The notes under the pieces are model-generated. The model saw only the letters and a list, made by a program, of their open reading frames with translations. It ran no database searches and had not been told where the DNA came from. Both the position numbers and the translations under genes were made by a program. Shown one piece after another: positions 22,791 to 31,197 of a stretch of 64,000 nucleotides of DNA (position 1 is the stretch's first letter; each line of letters begins with the position of its first letter). The stretch comes from Cognatilysobacter xinjiangensis (GTDB taxonomy: Bacteria > Pseudomonadota > Gammaproteobacteria > Xanthomonadales > Xanthomonadaceae): positions 1,302,001 to 1,366,000 of the forward strand of contig NZ_BMXY01000001.1 of assembly GCF_014651995.1 (NCBI RefSeq), given 5' to 3'.

Positions 22791-23171
22791 ATGACCGCCC
22801 GTCCCACCGTTCTGCTCTGCGACGACTCCCGTGCGCTGCGCATGCTTACCGCGCAGCAGATCGACGCCTGCGGCTACACGCTCGCGGGCGAAGCCGAAAA
22901 CGGTATCCGGGCGGTCGAGCAGTACCTCGCGCTCAAGCCCGCGGTGGTGCTGCTGGACCTCGTCATGCCGAAGGTCGACGGCAAGGCCGCGCTCAAGCGC
23001 ATCCTCGAACTCGATCCGGCCGCCAAGGTCGTGGTGCTGAGCTCGCTGGGCGCCCAGAACGACATCGAGCAGTGCCTGGCCATGGGCGCCAAGAGCTACC
23101 TGCAGAAGCCGATCGACCGCGACACCCTCGCGCGCGTGCTGGCCGAAGTCACCGCCGAAGCCACCGCCTGA
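22791..23171 (+). CDS. CheY-like single-domain response regulator
   Basis: The 126-residue receiver domain has all key positions: Asp11 and Asp12 for Mg binding, phospho-acceptor Asp56 in LLDLVMP, Ser84 as the switch Ser/Thr and Lys106 in QKPID. There is no output domain, so it must signal by protein contact or pass phosphate on. The next gene, 10 bp downstream, encodes a CheX-like phosphatase domain, which is a natural partner for removing the phosphate. The cognate kinase is not adjacent. Confidence 0.93.
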   Translation: MTARPTVLLCDDSRALRMLTAQQIDACGYTLAGEAENGIRAVEQYLALKPAVVLLDLVMPKVDGKAALKRILELDPAAKVVVLSSLGAQNDIEQCLAMGAKSYLQKPIDRDTLARVLAEVTAEATA

Positions 23172-23181
23172 GGCCCCGACC

Positions 23182-24024
23182 ATGGCAGCCAAGTTCTTCG
23201 GCCAGTTCCTGCTGGAAAAGGGCGTCATCGACGCGGCACAACTGCTGCGCGCGCTCGAGATCCAGCGCGTTTCCAACCCCGCGCTGGGCGAGATCGCCTG
23301 CGAGAAGGGCATGCTCACCGCCGACCAGGCGCTGGCCATCAACGAGCGCCAGCGCCGCGAGGACCGCCGCTTCGGCGACATCGCGCAGTCGATGGGCCTG
23401 CTGACGGCCGACGAGGTCGGCGTGCTGCTCGATGCCCAGAAATCGCGCCGCAAGCTGTTCGGCGAGATCCTCGTCGAGGAAGGCTTCCTGGACCGCGAGC
23501 GCCTGGAAAGCGAGCTTCGCATCCATGCCGGCGAGCGCGACGAGGCGATGCGCTCGCTCGACGCGCTGCAGGCCGCGCACCAGCTCGGCCGTCGCATGGG
23601 CAACTCCATCGCGACCTGCAACAAGCTCTTCCCGCGCCTGCTGCGCACCCAGTGCCAGTTCTCGAGCGTCGCCGATCCGAAGAACCCGCCGACGACCGAC
23701 GTGATGGCGCTGGTGCGCGTCGCCGCCGAGCGCCCGCTCGCCATCGGCATCGCCTGCGATACCGCAACCATGCAGGCGATGGCGCAGGCCTTCCTCTCCA
23801 TCCCTGCCGAGGCCTGCGACGACGAACTCGCCCTGGATGCCCTGGGCGAGCTGGTCAACGTGCTGATGGGCTACGTCGTCAAGGACAACCTGCCCGACGA
23901 CGCCAACTACCGCGCCTCGCCGCCGGACTTCGAGACGCCGGTGTCGGCGCTGGACGACGGCATGCACGTGCTGGTGTCGATGACCTCGCAGCTCGGTCCG
24001 TTCCTGCTGGTGCTGGGCGACTGA
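23182..24024 (+). CDS. four-repeat (MshEN-like) protein with CheX-type phosphatase domain
   Basis: This 280-residue protein has two parts. Residues 5-115 hold four repeats spaced exactly 29 residues apart: glycines at 7, 36, 65 and 94 start each (FGQFLLEKG, LGEIACEKG, FGDIAQSMG, FGEILVEEG), with a second glycine 7 later. The pattern resembles the LG-x-x-L-x-x-x-G motif of MshEN/GspE N-terminal domains, some of which bind c-di-GMP. Residues 145-280 look like the CheX/CheC fold with the phosphatase motif D219-x3-E223-x2-N226 (DALGELVN). It probably dephosphorylates the receiver encoded 10 bp upstream. The ligand role of the repeats is inference. Confidence 0.82.
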   Translation: MAAKFFGQFLLEKGVIDAAQLLRALEIQRVSNPALGEIACEKGMLTADQALAINERQRREDRRFGDIAQSMGLLTADEVGVLLDAQKSRRKLFGEILVEEGFLDRERLESELRIHAGERDEAMRSLDALQAAHQLGRRMGNSIATCNKLFPRLLRTQCQFSSVADPKNPPTTDVMALVRVAAERPLAIGIACDTATMQAMAQAFLSIPAEACDDELALDALGELVNVLMGYVVKDNLPDDANYRASPPDFETPVSALDDGMHVLVSMTSQLGPFLLVLGD

Positions 24025-24166
24025 CGAAGCCGACCGCCGCCTGATGGACCACGGGGCGGCCACCACGCGCCGCCCGTCCGCTCACCCGCGGTGCGACGCG
24101 CATTTCACGCGGCCTTGAGGGTTCCGGCGACGAGACTGACTCCCGCATGACCGGGGAGAAGTGCCG

Positions 24167-24382
24167 ATGAGCCAAGAGATACAGCCGACGAGCCTGACCC
24201 CGCGGGAAATCTGCGCGCTCCGCCTGCTGGCGGTCGACGCCCGCGCCCGGATCGACAAGCAGCTCGAGGACGAGCTGTACGCGAAGGGCCTGCTGCAGAG
24301 CGCCTGGGACCGCGCGCTTTCGCCGGCCGGCCGCGATGCGATCCACCTTCAGATGGACGCAGCGCGCCGCGCGGTGGGCTAA
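24167..24382 (+). CDS. small hypothetical protein, 71 residues
   Basis: The ATG at 24167 is preceded by GGGGAGAA, a usable ribosome-binding site; a GTG two codons earlier is less likely. The sequence MSQEIQPTSLTPREICALRL starts a soluble, mostly helical protein with alternating charges (DARARIDKQLEDELYAKGLL). The stretch LTPREICALRLLA faintly recalls the first helix of LuxR-type helix-turn-helix domains, but the rest is not enough to support DNA binding. The function is unknown. It converges with the lipoprotein gene at 24419, with a hairpin between. Confidence 0.6.
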   Translation: MSQEIQPTSLTPREICALRLLAVDARARIDKQLEDELYAKGLLQSAWDRALSPAGRDAIHLQMDAARRAVG

Positions 24383-24388
24383 ACGGGC

Positions 24389-24405
24389 GGCCGGCAGCGC
24401 CGGCC
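24389..24405. terminator. short hairpin between convergent genes
   Basis: The inverted repeat GGCCGGC/GCCGGCC with a 3-nt loop lies in the 36-bp gap between two convergent genes. No U-run follows in either direction, so it is a weak candidate for termination or transcript-end protection. Confidence 0.35.
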
Positions 24406-24418
24406 ACCGCGCCTTGGC

Positions 24419-25117
24419 TCAGCCGCCCGTCGTGGGCTGGGCCGTGCCATTGGTGCCCGCGCCGTTCGCGCCGGCGCCTGTGGAACCGCCCGTCGTCGAA
24501 CCGCTGGTGGTACCCGACTGCGCGGCCGCGCCCCCGGCCATCTCGGCCGTGGCGAGATGCCAGGTGCCATAGCGGTCCTTCACTCCGTCGCCGTTGGCGG
24601 CACCGGCGCCCGCGTCGGCGGCGTAGCGGTAGAGGGGATGACCGTTGTAGACCACCTGCGTGCCGCCCTCGGGGCGGTTGACGGTGGTGATCATCGCGCC
24701 CTGCAGCCCCGGCCCGCCGTTCGGCTGCTGGCCCGACACCAGTACTGGCGGCCAGGCCTGCAGGCAGTCGCCGGCGCACTTGCTGCCATCGCGGTCGCCC
24801 TCGACGTAGTACAGCGACTGGCCTGCCGAATTGCTGAGGTACGGCCCGCGCGGCCCCTGCGGGACCAGCACCAGCGTCGGAGCGCTGCCGGCGCCGGTGC
24901 CAGGCTGCGAGGCGCTGTTGCCCAACGCCGGGCTGGCCGAGTCGACCGGCGGGGCACCGGGGCCTGCCGCGGTCGAGCCGTTGTTGGCCGTCGGGCGATC
25001 GATCGTGCCGTCGGCCAGCGTGTCGTTGCTGCCCTGCCCCCGCTGGCAGGCGGTCGCCGCAACGGCGGCGAGCAGCGCGACGCCGAGCAGGCGCGCGGCG
25101 GAAAGTCGGTCGTGCAT
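24419..25117 (-). CDS. lipoprotein with COG4315-type secreted repeat
   Basis: The 232-residue protein has a lipoprotein signal with lipobox TAC at Cys24, then a Ser/Thr/Asn-rich linker. The central domain contains QSLYYVEGDRDGSKCAGDCLQAWPPVL and the paired block PEGGTQVVYNGHPLYRYAAD. This is the COG4315/PF03640 secreted repeat (G-x-x-LY-x-F/Y-D-x-D, C-x-G-x-C-x-x-W-P-P), with the two conserved cysteines and WPP intact. The last 55 residues are a Gly/Thr/Ala low-complexity tail (GTTSGSTTGGSTGAGANGAG). A GGAGG 6 bases upstream of 25117 fixes the start. Role unknown, envelope location inferred. Confidence 0.85.
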   Translation of the reverse strand: MHDRLSAARLLGVALLAAVAATACQRGQGSNDTLADGTIDRPTANNGSTAAGPGAPPVDSASPALGNSASQPGTGAGSAPTLVLVPQGPRGPYLSNSAGQSLYYVEGDRDGSKCAGDCLQAWPPVLVSGQQPNGGPGLQGAMITTVNRPEGGTQVVYNGHPLYRYAADAGAGAANGDGVKDRYGTWHLATAEMAGGAAAQSGTTSGSTTGGSTGAGANGAGTNGTAQPTTGG

Positions 25118-25196
25118 GTGGGGCCTCCCTTCGTGGGTCGCGGCGATGCCGCATCGCCGTCTGGATAGCCCCACACGCGTGAGCGTGCGGTCGCGC

Positions 25197-26306
25197 TCAG
25201 CGCTGGCGGCGCGCGCGCTTCTGCTCGTACATCCGCGCATCGGCCGCCTGCATGACGTCGGACGCGTGCGCCTCGCCGTCGTGGATCACCCAGCCCACGC
25301 TGCACTTGATCCGCAGGCGCACGCCGTTGACCACCCGCGGCCGTGCGAGCTCGTCCTCGACCGCGTCGGCCACGGAACGCACGTCGCGATCGGCGTCGCG
25401 CAGCGAGGACAGCAGCACCACGAACTCGTCGCCGCCCAGGCGCGCGACCACGTCGGTATCGCGCAGCGTTTCGCGCAGTGCGGCGGCGGTGGCGCGCAGC
25501 ACCTGGTCGCCCATCGCATGGCCGTACGTATCGTTGACGTCCTTGAAATCGTCGAGGTCGATGAACAGCAGGCCGAAGCGGTGCGGCTGGCCCATGTGCG
25601 CGCTGCAGACCGCCTCCAGCTGCGCCTCGAAGGCCGAGCGGTTGGGCAGGCCCGTGAGCGCATCGAGTGACGCGGCGCTCTGGTACATCTGCGCGGTGGC
25701 CTGCGTGTCCAGCAGTACGTCGTGCAGGCGCCGCAGCAGGCGTGCGTTCTCCTCGAGCGCGAGCTGCCGGCCCAGCGCCCCGCCGGTGGCGTTGCCCATC
25801 AGGCCGATCGCCTGCGCGTCGATGTCGTCGAATGCGTGGGTGACCGATGAGCAGACCTCCAGTACGCCCAGAACGGAGTCGCCGTAGCGCATCGGCGCGG
25901 CGATCAGCGAGTGCAGCGACTGGCGACGGCGCGCGCCGCCGCGGATGCGTTCGTCCGTGGCCGTCGCATCGCTGCGCAGCAGCACGCCGCTCTCGAGGCA
26001 GGCACGCGCGAGCGTCGCGCCGCCGTTGTAGTCATCGACGTCGAGCTTGGCCATCTGCCCCATCGCGCAGGCGATCGACAGGCCGGCATCGGCGCCGTCG
26101 AGCAGCACCACGCCGCCGGTGGCGCGGGTGATCTCGACCGCCTTTTCCAGCGCGTACTCGATGAAGGACTGCGTGGTTCCCGGATGCTCGGTCACGGCGC
26201 CCAGCGCGGCGACCAGCCCGCGCAGGCGATGGATCTCGCTGTCCTTCGACGAGGACGCGATCCAGGGCAGGCCCCGCTCGCCGCGAGGTCGTCCGGGGGT
26301 CAGCAC
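25197..26306 (-). CDS. GAF-GGDEF diguanylate cyclase
   Basis: The 369-residue cytosolic protein has a GAF-like sensor (about residues 45-190: AVEITRATGGVVLLDG, HSLIAAPMRYGDSVLGVLEV) followed by a GGDEF domain. The active-site loop is GGDEF at 291-295 and the product-inhibition site RDTD lies at 282-285, both intact, so it should make c-di-GMP with feedback inhibition. The frame starts at GTG 26304-26306 because no in-frame ATG lies near the conserved N-terminal helix. It is downstream of an SRAP gene on the same strand (104-bp gap), possibly co-transcribed. Confidence 0.9.
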   Translation of the reverse strand: MLTPGRPRGERGLPWIASSSKDSEIHRLRGLVAALGAVTEHPGTTQSFIEYALEKAVEITRATGGVVLLDGADAGLSIACAMGQMAKLDVDDYNGGATLARACLESGVLLRSDATATDERIRGGARRRQSLHSLIAAPMRYGDSVLGVLEVCSSVTHAFDDIDAQAIGLMGNATGGALGRQLALEENARLLRRLHDVLLDTQATAQMYQSAASLDALTGLPNRSAFEAQLEAVCSAHMGQPHRFGLLFIDLDDFKDVNDTYGHAMGDQVLRATAAALRETLRDTDVVARLGGDEFVVLLSSLRDADRDVRSVADAVEDELARPRVVNGVRLRIKCSVGWVIHDGEAHASDVMQAADARMYEQKRARRQR

Positions 26307-26410
26307 GATGGCATTAGTCCTGCACTTACGACCCGACCGATGCTGAGCGCGCGCCCATCAAGTGCGCGTGAGCCGCGATGAATGCAGTTCACGTTTTCGA
26401 ATGGCCTGCG

Positions 26411-27091
26411 TCACGCGGCCGGGAGCGCGATTCGCGCGACAAGGTCGGGACGATCGTTGCGGACGTTGCCGACAGCGCGATCCACCGGATACGCCTCCAC
26501 CGCCGCTTCGGGCGCGGCAATGGCGATCGACATCGCCTCGTCGGGCCCGCCATGCAACCAGTCGTGGAACACGTCGGCGGGCAGTACGAGCGGCATGCGG
26601 TCGTGGATCGCCACGAGCCCGGGATCGGCTTCGCGGGTGATGATGCTGTAGGTCAGGAGCTCACCGCCCGCGCCATCGGGGCGCGCCTCATAGAGCCCGG
26701 CGAAGAACATCACCGGCGCGTCGACCGGATGGATAAAGTAGGGCTGCTTGCCACCGGCGACGGGCTGCCACTCGTAGTAGCCCGACGACGGCACCAGGCA
26801 GCGCCGCGACTTCCAGGCCGAGCGGAAGGCCGGCTTGGTGGCCACGCCGTCGAGACGCGCATTGATCGTGCTGTAGGCCAGCCGCGTGTCCTTCGCCCAG
26901 GGCGGCAGCAGGCCCCATCGCATCGGCAGCACGCGCCCGCCTTCGCCCGTCGGCACCACCGCCCAGCCGCGCTGGGTGGGTGCGCGGTTGTAGGTGGCCG
27001 GCGGGTCCTCGGCGGGCGTTTCGATGGGAAAGGCCGCGGCGGCCGCGCGGACCTCCGCCCATGTCGCCTTCAAGGTGTCGCGTCCGCACAT
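26411..27091 (-). CDS. yedK: SRAP (YedK/HMCES) abasic-site shield protein, intact catalytic set
   Basis: The 226-residue protein begins MCGRD, giving the catalytic Cys2 that forms a thiazolidine link with abasic sites in single-stranded DNA. Other functional residues are Asn77 in STINARLDG, Glu107 in GYYEW and His163 in AIHDRMPL. SRAP proteins shield abasic sites during replication and later release the DNA. Length is normal. It lies between a GGDEF gene and a lipoprotein hydrolase gene, not next to SOS genes. A second, residue-stripped paralogue lies at 40506-41231. Confidence 0.93.
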   Translation of the reverse strand: MCGRDTLKATWAEVRAAAAAFPIETPAEDPPATYNRAPTQRGWAVVPTGEGGRVLPMRWGLLPPWAKDTRLAYSTINARLDGVATKPAFRSAWKSRRCLVPSSGYYEWQPVAGGKQPYFIHPVDAPVMFFAGLYEARPDGAGGELLTYSIITREADPGLVAIHDRMPLVLPADVFHDWLHGGPDEAMSIAIAAPEAAVEAYPVDRAVGNVRNDRPDLVARIALPAA

Positions 27092-27181
27092 GCCGCGACT
27101 CTACGACCCCGTGCAGCGCCAGTCCTGCACCGGCGCATCACGCCGCGCTGCGAAGACTGCCGTTTCACGAACGGAGGTCGC

Positions 27182-27955
27182 ATGCGCCTGCTGCGCTGGT
27201 CGGTGGTTCTGCTTGCCGCGAGCGCGCTGCTCGCCTGTGCGTCGAAGCGCATGGAATCGCCGCGGCCGGTGCCCACCGCGCTGCTGCCGTCGAACGACGG
27301 CTCGCACCGGCTGGTGGTCGTGCTGCCCGGCCGGCGCGACCGCTTGGAATCGCTGCGCCGCAGCGGCGTCGGCGAGGCCGTCCAGCGCGTCTGGCCCGAT
27401 GCCGACGTGCTGTTCGCCGAGCTGTCCATGCCCTACTACCTCGACCGCAGCGCCGCCCAGCGGCTGCACGACGAGGTACTGCTGCCCGCGCGTCGCCGCG
27501 CCTACACCGAGATCTGGCTGGTGGGCGCGTCGCTGGGCGGCATGGGTTGCCTGCTCTACGACCGCATGTATCCCGGGCAGGTCGACGGCATGGTGCTGCT
27601 CGCGCCCTACACGGGCGAACGCGCGATCCACGACGAGATCCGCGCGGCCGGCGGCCTGGCGACGTGGCAGCCACCGGCCGGCGCGGCCGACGACGAGGAC
27701 GGCTGGCAACGCGAACTCTGGGCGCACCTGAAGACTTGGGCCCACGAGCCCGCGCGCACCCGCGATGTCTGGCTCGCCTATGGCGATGCCGACTACCTGC
27801 GCGAAGGCATGCCGCTGGTCGCCGGCCTGCTGCGCCCGGAGCACGTGCTGGTGAGGCCGGGCGGCAAGCACGCATGGAGCACGTGGACGCCGGCCGTCGA
27901 GGACGTCTTCCGCCGTATCGACGCCGAACGCGCGTCCCAGCGCGAAGCCCGCTGA
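27182..27955 (+). CDS. alpha/beta hydrolase lipoprotein
   Basis: The 257-residue protein starts MRLLRWSVVLLAASALLAC, with lipobox LLAC and Cys19. A hydrolase nucleophile elbow G-A-S-L-G-G places Ser117; a candidate acid is Asp in YGDADYL and the candidate His is in GGKHAWSTW. The fold is that of alpha/beta hydrolases; the substrate is unknown. GGAGG lies 8 bases before the ATG at 27182. Upstream in-frame sequence is antisense to the SRAP gene. Residue 20 is Ala, not Asp, so outer-membrane sorting is expected. Confidence 0.82.
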   Translation: MRLLRWSVVLLAASALLACASKRMESPRPVPTALLPSNDGSHRLVVVLPGRRDRLESLRRSGVGEAVQRVWPDADVLFAELSMPYYLDRSAAQRLHDEVLLPARRRAYTEIWLVGASLGGMGCLLYDRMYPGQVDGMVLLAPYTGERAIHDEIRAAGGLATWQPPAGAADDEDGWQRELWAHLKTWAHEPARTRDVWLAYGDADYLREGMPLVAGLLRPEHVLVRPGGKHAWSTWTPAVEDVFRRIDAERASQREAR

Positions 27956-28015
27956 ACTTTTCATCCACGCCCGCTGGTCTAGCTTGGCCACAGGTCCACG
28001 AAGGGAACACGCCGC

Positions 28016-28324
28016 ATGCATATCGAGATCAACCACGACCGCAACATCAATCACGACGAGTCGGTCGAACGCCACGTGCGGCAGGCGCTCGACACCGCGC
28101 TTTCGCGCTTCTCCGGCCAGGTGACGCGCGTCGAGGTGCACCTGCACGACAAGAACGCCGACAAGAAGGGCGGCAACGACAAGCACTGCCTGCTCGAAGC
28201 CAAGGTGGAGGGCCGGCCGCCGCTGGCCGCGTCCGACGAGGCGGACACGCTCGCGGCGGCGATCAGCGGCGCCGCGAAGAAGCTGCAGCGCCGCCTGGAC
28301 ACGGACCTCGGCCGCCTGCACTGA
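28016..28324 (+). CDS. HPF/RaiA-family ribosome-associated protein
   Basis: The 102-residue protein fits the beta-alpha-beta-beta-beta-alpha pattern of the HPF/YfiA family: MHIEINHDRNINHDESVERH as first strand and helix, VTRVEVHLHDKNADKKGG as the central hairpin, CLLEAKVEGRPPLAAS, and the final helix AAAISGAAKKLQRRLDTDLG. Such proteins bind the 30S decoding region in non-growing cells. The hairpin with DKNADKKGGND is unusually hydrophilic. It stands alone, not near rpoN where the main HPF gene usually lies, so it is probably an accessory copy. GAAGGGAA precedes the ATG. Confidence 0.82.
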   Translation: MHIEINHDRNINHDESVERHVRQALDTALSRFSGQVTRVEVHLHDKNADKKGGNDKHCLLEAKVEGRPPLAASDEADTLAAAISGAAKKLQRRLDTDLGRLH

Positions 28325-28330
28325 GCCCGC

Positions 28331-28363
28331 GCGACCGGCATCGTCCGAAGCGATGCCGGTCGC
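28331..28363 (+). terminator. intrinsic terminator after the HPF-like gene
   Basis: A perfect 13-bp inverted repeat (GCGACCGGCATCG and complement) with a 7-nt loop begins 6 bp after the stop codon, followed by CTTCGTC. Confidence 0.65.
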
Positions 28364-28393
28364 CTTCGTCGAAACCGAGCCGAGGCGCGTCGC

Positions 28394-29194
28394 ATGGGCC
28401 TGACCCCACCGATTCCCGTTGCCGACCCGCAGCCCATGCGCGGGCGCGTGGTGCTGGTCACGGGTGGTGCGCAAGGCATCGGCCGCGGCATCGCGCAGTG
28501 CGTGCTCGCGACGGGCGGCGCGGTGGTGATCGGCGACTCCGACGTCGAGGCCGGGCAGGCCTGCCTCGATGAATGGGATGCCGGCGCATCGGCGATGTTC
28601 CTGCGGCTCGACGTTTCGAAGGAAAGCTCGATCCGCCGTTTCGTCGACGCTGCGCAGGGCACGTTCGGCCGCATCGACGGGCTGGTGAACAACGCCGGCA
28701 TCGCCGACCCGCAGACCGGTCCGCTCGAGCGACTCTCGCTCGCCGACTGGAACCGCTACATCGCCACCAACCTCACCGGCGCCTTCCTGTGCAGTCGGCA
28801 GGCGCTGCCCGCGCTGCGCGAAGCCCGAGGAAGCATCGTCAACATCGCCTCCATCCGCGCACTTCAGTCGGAGCCGGATACCGAGGCCTATGCCGCGACC
28901 AAGGGCGGCCTCGTCGCCTTTACCCACGCGCTGGCGATCAGCGCGGGTCCCGAGGTGCGGGTCAACTGCATCAGCCCCGGCTGGGTGCCGACGGAGGCCT
29001 GGCAGAAACCGGCCTCCCGTCGAAAGCCGTCGCTGAGCCGCACCGACCGCTCGCAGCACCCGGTCGGCCGCGTCGGCGTGCCCGAGGACATCGGCGCGCT
29101 CGCCGTCTACCTCATGTCCGCTGCGGCGGGTTTCATTACGGGGCAGAACTTCGTGGTCGACGGCGGCATGAGCCGCAAGATGGTCTACGACTGA
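28394..29194 (+). CDS. short-chain dehydrogenase/reductase
   Basis: The 266-residue classical SDR has TGGAQGIGRG for cofactor binding, NNAGIADP, NIASIRALQSEPDTEAYAATKGG with the catalytic Ser, Tyr and Lys, and a late block GVPEDIGALAVYLMSAAAGF followed by QNFVVDGGM. The substrate is unknown. The acidic residue after the second strand (GDSDVEA) suggests NAD preference. It is followed by the sirtuin gene 48 bp downstream on the same strand. The first 15 residues before MRGRV are an extension, so an internal start at 28436 is possible. Confidence 0.87.
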   Translation: MGLTPPIPVADPQPMRGRVVLVTGGAQGIGRGIAQCVLATGGAVVIGDSDVEAGQACLDEWDAGASAMFLRLDVSKESSIRRFVDAAQGTFGRIDGLVNNAGIADPQTGPLERLSLADWNRYIATNLTGAFLCSRQALPALREARGSIVNIASIRALQSEPDTEAYAATKGGLVAFTHALAISAGPEVRVNCISPGWVPTEAWQKPASRRKPSLSRTDRSQHPVGRVGVPEDIGALAVYLMSAAAGFITGQNFVVDGGMSRKMVYD

Positions 29195-29242
29195 GCCTCG
29201 CCCTCATCACGCCAACGCGCGCGGCGCCGCTAGCATTCGGCA

Positions 29243-30082
29243 ATGGATGTGCCGGCCACCCTTGACGAGATAGAAGCCGCGCATGCGCTGCGCGAGTGGC
29301 TTTCGCCCCTGCGGCGCGTTTTCGTGCTGACGGGCGCGGGCATCAGCACCGCATCCGGCATTCCCGACTACCGCGACGAGGCCGGCGGCTGGAAGCGCCA
29401 GCCGCCCGTCACCTACCAGGCGTTCACCGGCGACGAGGCCACGCGGCGGCGCTACTGGGCGCGCTCCTTCGCCGGGTGGCCGCGCTTCGACGCCGCCGCC
29501 CCGAATGCAGCGCATGCCGCCCTCGCCGCCTGGCAGGGCACCGGGCGCGTGTCGATGCTGTTGACCCAGAACGTCGACGGCCTCCATGAGCGCGCGGGCA
29601 GCCGCGGCGTCGTCGACCTGCACGGCCGCCTCGACACCGTCGTCTGCCTGGCCTGCGGCGAGCGTACGCCGCGCGCCTTGTTGCAGGCTCGGCTGGCCGA
29701 CGCGAACCCCGGCTGGGTCGATACGGTCGCCGCCTTCGCTCCCGATGGCGACGCGGACATCCAACGCACGGACTTCAGTGGCTACTTCGTGCCCGACTGC
29801 CTGCGCTGCGGCGGCATGCTCAAGCCCGACGTCGTGTTCTTCGGCGAGAACGTGCCGCGCGAGCGCGTACAGGCGGCGCACGACGCCCTGCTCGCCAGCG
29901 ACGGCCTGCTCGTCGTCGGCTCCTCGCTGATGGTCTATTCCGGTTTCCGCTTCGCCCGCATGGCGCACGAGGCCGGCCTGCCGATCGCCTCCGTCACGCT
30001 GGGCGCCACCCGTGCCGACGACCTGATCGCGCTGGCGCTGCGCGCCGATTGCAGTCGGGTCCTGCCCATCGCCACGGCCTGA
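29243..30082 (+). CDS. Sir2-family NAD-dependent protein deacylase
   Basis: The 279-residue sirtuin has the NAD motif [27 protein letters not shown], the catalytic His in [13 protein letters not shown], and four zinc Cys (CLAC and CLRC). The layout with the long insert between the Cys pairs and [20 protein letters not shown] matches class II (SIRT4-like) sirtuins common in proteobacteria. These remove acyl groups, or in some cases act as ADP-ribosyl- or lipoamidases; the substrate cannot be read from sequence. It is not next to defence genes. The ATG at 29243 lacks a strong ribosome-binding site. Confidence 0.92.
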   Translation: MDVPATLDEIEAAHALREWLSPLRRVFVLTGAGISTASGIPDYRDEAGGWKRQPPVTYQAFTGDEATRRRYWARSFAGWPRFDAAAPNAAHAALAAWQGTGRVSMLLTQNVDGLHERAGSRGVVDLHGRLDTVVCLACGERTPRALLQARLADANPGWVDTVAAFAPDGDADIQRTDFSGYFVPDCLRCGGMLKPDVVFFGENVPRERVQAAHDALLASDGLLVVGSSLMVYSGFRFARMAHEAGLPIASVTLGATRADDLIALALRADCSRVLPIATA

Positions 30083-30153
30083 ACAGGGCGCTCTCACGAG
30101 GCGGCGACCGCGCGCCGTGGAGACTCCAACGCAACCCCCCGGCGCCCGCGGCC

Positions 30154-31131
30154 ATGAAGATCCACCACCTCAACTGCATCTCCACCTGCCCGCTCGGCGG
30201 GCGGCTGATGGACGGGTTCACGCCGTCGATGGTGGAACGCGGCCACCTCACCGCGCACTGCCTGCTGGTGGAGGCGCCGGACCGACTCATCCTCGTCGAC
30301 ACCGGCATGGGCCTGCGCGACGTTCGCGATCCGCGCAGCCGGCTCTCGCGCTTCTTCCTCGGCCTCGTCGCACCGGATTTCCGCGAGGAGATGACCGCGA
30401 TCCGCCAGGTCGAGCGCATGGGCTTCGACCCGCGCGACGTTCGCGACATCGTGATGACCCACCTTGATTTCGACCATGCCGGCGGGCTGGACGATTTCCC
30501 CCATGCGCGCGTGCACATGATGACCGCCGAGCGCGAGTACGCCGAGAAGCAGCGCACGTGGCTGGACCGCCAGCGCTTCCGGCCGCAGCAGTGGTCCACG
30601 CGTCGACAGTGGCATACGTATGCCGGCGCATCGGGCGAGCCGTGGATGGGCTTCGACTGCGTGCGCAACCTCGAAGGCCTGACGCCCGATCTTTTGCTGG
30701 TGCCGCTGGAGGGCCACACGCACGGCCATGTCGGCGTGGCGGTGCGCAGCGAAGGCCGCTGGAAACTCAACGCCGGCGACGCGTACTTCTATCACGCGGA
30801 AATGGACGTGGTGCGCCCGCACTGCACGCCCGGCCTGCGCTTCTACCAGTGGATGATGGAAAAGGACCGCGCCGCGCGCCTGCGCAACCAGGAGCGCCTG
30901 CGCGAACTGCGCCGCCAGCACGCGGTCGACGTCGACATCTTCTGCTCGCACGATGTACTCGAGTTCGAACGCCTCGCCGGACGCTCCGCGCGCATTCCCG
31001 CCGACCGCCTGCGTGCCGACGGCGTCCGCCACCGCGCACGTGTCGCCGAGCCCGACTGGATGTTCGACGACCTGCAGATTCCGACGCGGCCGTCGACGCA
31101 TCGCCCCGACGGCCGCGGCCGCGCACACTGA
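30154..31131 (+). CDS. MBL-fold metallohydrolase, AHL-lactonase-like
   Basis: The 325-residue protein has the dinuclear metal motif HLDFDHAGG (His103, Asp105, Asp107, His108), then a later His in LLVPLEGHTHGHVGV, an Asp in NAGDAYFYH, and a distal His in FCSHDVLEFE. The broad subgroup includes N-acyl-homoserine lactonases, but quorum quenching is only one option. The N-terminal strand MKIHHLNCISTCPLGG is typical of these enzymes. No signal peptide. It may act on lactones, phosphodiesters or thioesters. The start at 30154 is the first ATG before the conserved strand. Confidence 0.84.
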   Translation: MKIHHLNCISTCPLGGRLMDGFTPSMVERGHLTAHCLLVEAPDRLILVDTGMGLRDVRDPRSRLSRFFLGLVAPDFREEMTAIRQVERMGFDPRDVRDIVMTHLDFDHAGGLDDFPHARVHMMTAEREYAEKQRTWLDRQRFRPQQWSTRRQWHTYAGASGEPWMGFDCVRNLEGLTPDLLLVPLEGHTHGHVGVAVRSEGRWKLNAGDAYFYHAEMDVVRPHCTPGLRFYQWMMEKDRAARLRNQERLRELRRQHAVDVDIFCSHDVLEFERLAGRSARIPADRLRADGVRHRARVAEPDWMFDDLQIPTRPSTHRPDGRGRAH

Positions 31132-31197
31132 CCCGCGCACACCCGGCCGCGACGGCGGCTCCTGCAGTCTGCACGCAGTTCCCCGCAGGAGACCGCC

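Noticed and set aside
29243-31131. Sirtuin plus MBL-fold gene as a defence system
   Set aside because: The sirtuin is a stand-alone class II enzyme without a fused defence domain, and neighbours are housekeeping-like; no nuclease, TIR or Argonaute gene is near.
30154-31131. Calling the MBL-fold protein a quorum-quenching lactonase outright
   Set aside because: The motif is shared by many hydrolases; no lactone-specific residue can be pinned down by eye and no quorum genes lie nearby.
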